Of a stretch of DNA of 15,968 nucleotides, positions 13,939 through 15,968 are shown in pieces (within the stretch, counting starts at the first letter, position 1; every line of letters begins with the position of its first letter). The stretch lies in contig JAIROF010000071.1 in the NCBI GenBank assembly GCA_031257655.1, positions 1-15,968 of the forward strand. The letters are read 5' to 3'. The notes under the pieces are model-generated. The model was given only the letters and a program-made list of their open reading frames with translations, was not told the origin of the DNA and searched no databases. The DNA is from Prevotellaceae bacterium (GTDB lineage: Bacteria; Bacteroidota; Bacteroidia; Bacteroidales; UBA932). Both the position numbers and the translations under genes were made by a program.

Positions 13939-15411
13939 CTACAAGCTGTCTCCGAAATCCTTTTTGAACTTCGCCATAAGCCGCTGCGGCCAGTCGGAAA
14001 CAGGCTCCAGCCCGCCCATGAAGAAGCGGAGCACGGGCGGCTCGTAAACAAACCTCAACCCGCCAATCAGGCTGCGATTTTCGTACAGCCACGTCAGGCG
14101 GTCTTCCACGTACTTTATTTGCGAGAGGGTGAATACGCGGCGCGGCACGGCCAGGCGGAGCAGCTCCATGTCGGCGTAGGTTTCGTTGCCGTATTCGTCG
14201 CGCTGGTTGGAGATGGATCCGCGCTCCATGCCGCGCACGCCCGATATGAGGTAGAAGGCCGCCGCCAGGGAGCCTGCGGGGTACTGCGTTTGCGGGATGT
14301 GGGCGCAAATTTGCATGGCGTCGACGTGGCAGCCGAGCACGCCCGCCGGCGTAACGACCGGAATGCCCTTGCCGTCGAGCGCGTTGACCAAGTACTCAAT
14401 GAACTGCGGGCTTTGGCAAATCATGCTTTCGTCCAGCGTTTCGTGCAGGCCTACCGCCATAGCCTCAATTTCGCGCACCGAAATGCCGCCGTAGGTCAGG
14501 AATCCCTCAAAGAGCGGCACCAGCGGCTCAAATTCGCGGTATATCTCGAGGCTGTTGGTGCAAATGCCTCCCCCCCTCGACGAGCTGAGCTTGCGCGCCG
14601 AAAAGTAGACGATGTCCGACAGCTCGGTCATGGCCAGGATAATCTCCGCCATCGACTTGTCGGCAAACTCCGGCTCGCGCTGCTTTACAAGGTAGGCGTT
14701 TTCGCCCAGCAGGCTGGCGTCGAGCACCAGCTTGATGCCGTAGTGGTCGGCTATGGCGCGCACTTCGCGCAGGTTGGCTATCGAAAAGGGCTGACCGCCG
14801 ATGAGGTTGGTCGAAGCCTCCATGCGGATGTACGGAATGTTCTTTACCCCGTGCTGCTCGATGACCTCCTTCAGCTTTTCGATGTTCATGTTGCCCTTGA
14901 AGGGGTGGGTGCTCTTGATGTTGTACGCTTCGCTGTAGAGCAGCTCCACGATTTTTCCGCCGTACTGCGTAATGTGCGCCAGCGCGGTGGTGAAGTGGTA
15001 GTTCATGGGAATCAGGCTGCCCTTCTTTACGTAGGCGTTGGAGATGATGTTTTCGGCAGCGCGCCCCTGGTGTGCGGGGAGCAGGTATTTTTTGCCGAGA
15101 ACCTCTTCCACTGCCGTTTTGAGGCGGTAGAAGCTTTGGGAGCCGGCGTACGCATCGTCGGCCATCATCATGGCCGCCATTTGCTTGTCGCTCATGGCGT
15201 TTGTGCCGCTGTCGGTGAGCATGTCCAAGAATACGTCTACCGTGTTGAGGCGAAACGTGTTGAAGCCGCCCTCGTGCAGGGCTTCCAGCCGGCGCTCAAT
15301 GGGCACAAGGTGCAGCTTCTGCACCACGCGAACTTTGTGCAATTCCAGCGGTATGTTTTCTCCGCTATAAAATTTTACTTGGGGAGATTGGCTCATAGGA
15401 ATTTGACTCAT
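13939..15411 (-). CDS. PLP-dependent beta-eliminating lyase, divergent tyrosine phenol-lyase/tryptophanase family
   Basis: A fold-type I PLP enzyme closest, by motif, to tyrosine phenol-lyase (TPL), which splits L-tyrosine into phenol, pyruvate and ammonia. Shared with TPL: LTDSGTNAMSDKQ (65-77), DAYAGSQSFYRL (Y88), HQGRAAEN (R117), HFTT (T141), NLIGGQP (N202), DAS (D231 for the pyridine nitrogen), K274 in SARK as the probable PLP lysine, MERGSIS (R397), VPRRVFT and LRFF (F463, F464). TnaA has His-Phe at the last site, so TPL is the better match. Differences: L234 where TPL and TnaA have Arg next to the cofactor, L275 where both have Asp after the Schiff-base Lys, and GVL where TPL has GGH. 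It has 490 residues against about 456 for TPL, with extra sequence at both ends. M1 at 15411 or M6 at 15396 could be the start. Product and substrate uncertain. Confidence 0.85.
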   Translation of the reverse strand: MSQIPMSQSPQVKFYSGENIPLELHKVRVVQKLHLVPIERRLEALHEGGFNTFRLNTVDVFLDMLTDSGTNAMSDKQMAAMMMADDAYAGSQSFYRLKTAVEEVLGKKYLLPAHQGRAAENIISNAYVKKGSLIPMNYHFTTALAHITQYGGKIVELLYSEAYNIKSTHPFKGNMNIEKLKEVIEQHGVKNIPYIRMEASTNLIGGQPFSIANLREVRAIADHYGIKLVLDASLLGENAYLVKQREPEFADKSMAEIILAMTELSDIVYFSARKLSSSRGGGICTNSLEIYREFEPLVPLFEGFLTYGGISVREIEAMAVGLHETLDESMICQSPQFIEYLVNALDGKGIPVVTPAGVLGCHVDAMQICAHIPQTQYPAGSLAAAFYLISGVRGMERGSISNQRDEYGNETYADMELLRLAVPRRVFTLSQIKYVEDRLTWLYENRSLIGGLRFVYEPPVLRFFMGGLEPVSDWPQRLMAKFKKDFGDSL

Positions 15412-15794
15412 GATTTGTTATTCAACTGTTAAACATTTACTTATCGCCCTTATGGGGGCATTTATAGGCAATAAAAAAAAGCGCAAGTTACAAAATGTTA
15501 AGCAAAGGAGGAAAAAAATAGTGAAAAAAATCTTACAACCCTCCACCTTTTTGCCCCCCTACGCCTGCGGATTCTGATAACTTGCTTTGGTAGCGAGCGT
15601 TAATCGCTAAAGGATAGTACCGAAAGGCGAATAAATTTTTTGCGCTGCGCTCGGCATGGTTTTGTACGAAAATAGCCCGCAGATGGCGCAGATTTTTAGG
15701 CTAATCCTTTTTTTGGGGTGCTATGAAAAGATTGTATGGCCAATCCCACTTCTCCCGCCATACCGCTGTCCTACGGGTTGGTAAGATGAGCTGA

Positions 15795-15843
15795 CGCATT
15801 ACAAATGCTTATATTCACAGCTGCCGAATTACAAATTCGGCAG
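15795..15843 (-). repeat. Two-hairpin palindromic repeat, family 1, copy 3 (inverted)
   Basis: Reverse complement of 701-749 with four differences in 49 bases. The 23-base hairpin (15821-15843) is an exact match; the second hairpin (15796-15808) is gcatt-tgt-aatgc on the minus strand. Confidence 0.9.
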
Positions 15844-15877
15844 GACGGCGCGGGGCAGGTGCATTAGCAATCACATT

Positions 15878-15894
15878 CCGTCCCTACGGGACGG
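15878..15894. repeat. Palindromic repeat, family 2, first hairpin only
   Basis: ccgtccc-tac-gggacgg, a perfect 7-base stem. Stem and the following ggggc match the hairpins at 951-969 and 1058-1074; loop tac replaces gca/tgc. No second hairpin is seen. Confidence 0.7.
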
Positions 15895-15968
15895 GGCGCC
15901 GCTATTGTCTGAACTCGGATTTTACGGGATTTATGGGATTAAGCCGAGTATCCCATCTCTTTTCGCGC

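Larger units (their letters stand above)
15412..15968. other. Gene-free region upstream of the lyase
   Basis: No convincing gene. The part next to the lyase start is A+T-rich (a run of eight A at 15472-15479) and must hold its promoter, but I find no clean TTTG-N19-TAnnTTTG on the minus strand. Further out are phrases typical of intergenic repeats in this phylum (cagatggcgcagattttt; gattttacgggatttatggg) and the palindromic repeats at 15795-15843 and 15878-15894. Confidence 0.6.

Noticed and set aside
13939..15411. Plain tryptophanase (TnaA) annotation
   Set aside because: The C-terminal FF pair, MERG motif and N-terminal block match tyrosine phenol-lyase better, and several active-site positions differ from both.
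14119..15432. A 437-codon plus-strand frame opposite the lyase gene
   Set aside because: No domain pattern is seen, and the minus strand encodes a full PLP-enzyme with family motifs throughout.
15723..15794. A 23-codon open frame starting MKRLYGQSHFSR
   Set aside because: Too short to support, lies in repeat-like intergenic DNA, and its stop directly abuts the family 1 repeat.
701..15843. The whole region between inverted family 1 repeats as a composite mobile element
   Set aside because: It contains core genes (rsfS, ftsH, cdsA), no transposase or integrase, and the repeats look like dispersed intergenic elements.
1..15968. tRNA, rRNA or riboswitch genes
   Set aside because: I saw no cloverleaf with a CCA-proximal acceptor stem, no rRNA-like sequence, and no recognisable riboswitch core in the intergenic regions.

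Overview
The window looks like chromosomal DNA of a fairly G+C-rich member of the Bacteroidota, probably order Bacteroidales. The evidence is the rsfS-ftsH...cdsA gene order, the near absence of Shine-Dalgarno sequences with A-rich leaders before several ATGs, a lipoprotein-type GH95 enzyme, and intergenic repeats of a type often seen in this phylum. The phylum call is firm; the genus is not determined.

Layout. 1-407: a pentanucleotide tandem array that runs into a palindromic repeat. 408-680: small conserved-looking hypothetical gene. 681-1641: about 960 bases with no gene, holding a dense cluster of two-hairpin palindromic elements (701-1074), an A+T-rich spacer, a short heptamer array and a MITE-like inverted-repeat element (1464-1585). 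1642-5935: housekeeping block, rsfS (with a histone-H1-like Ala/Lys tail), ftsH (with an Ala/Pro tail), a repeat-filled gap, a DUF2007 gene and cdsA. 6115-9680: three nucleotide-sugar genes, ugd, uxs and rfbD, separated by repeat-containing spacers. 9783-13793: a tight pair of exported proteins, a GH95 alpha-L-fucosidase-like lipoprotein and an isochorismatase-fold hydrolase fused to two carbohydrate-associated domains. 13939-15411 (minus strand): a divergent tyrosine phenol-lyase/tryptophanase-family gene, convergent with the previous pair across a strong hairpin terminator. 15412-15968: no gene, with further copies of the palindromic repeats.

How the genes fit together. rsfS/ftsH and DUF2007/cdsA are core functions: ribosome silencing, membrane proteolysis and phospholipid synthesis. 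ugd and uxs form consecutive steps, UDP-glucose to UDP-glucuronate to UDP-xylose, and rfbD performs the last step to dTDP-L-rhamnose, so this part supplies sugar donors for surface polysaccharide or glycoprotein synthesis. The GH95 enzyme and its partner act outside the cytoplasm on fucosylated or L-galactosylated glycans, the partner possibly removing a non-sugar substituent (inference). No SusC/SusD pair, sulfatase or regulator is visible, so this is not a complete polysaccharide utilisation locus.

Most noteworthy: the hydrolase fusion with a Cys cluster and no obvious catalytic Lys; the lyase that keeps the substrate-side residues of tyrosine phenol-lyase but has lost several active-site ones; the modular two-hairpin repeats; and the abundance of simple tandem repeats (pentamers, three different heptamers, Ala-codon runs in two adjacent genes).
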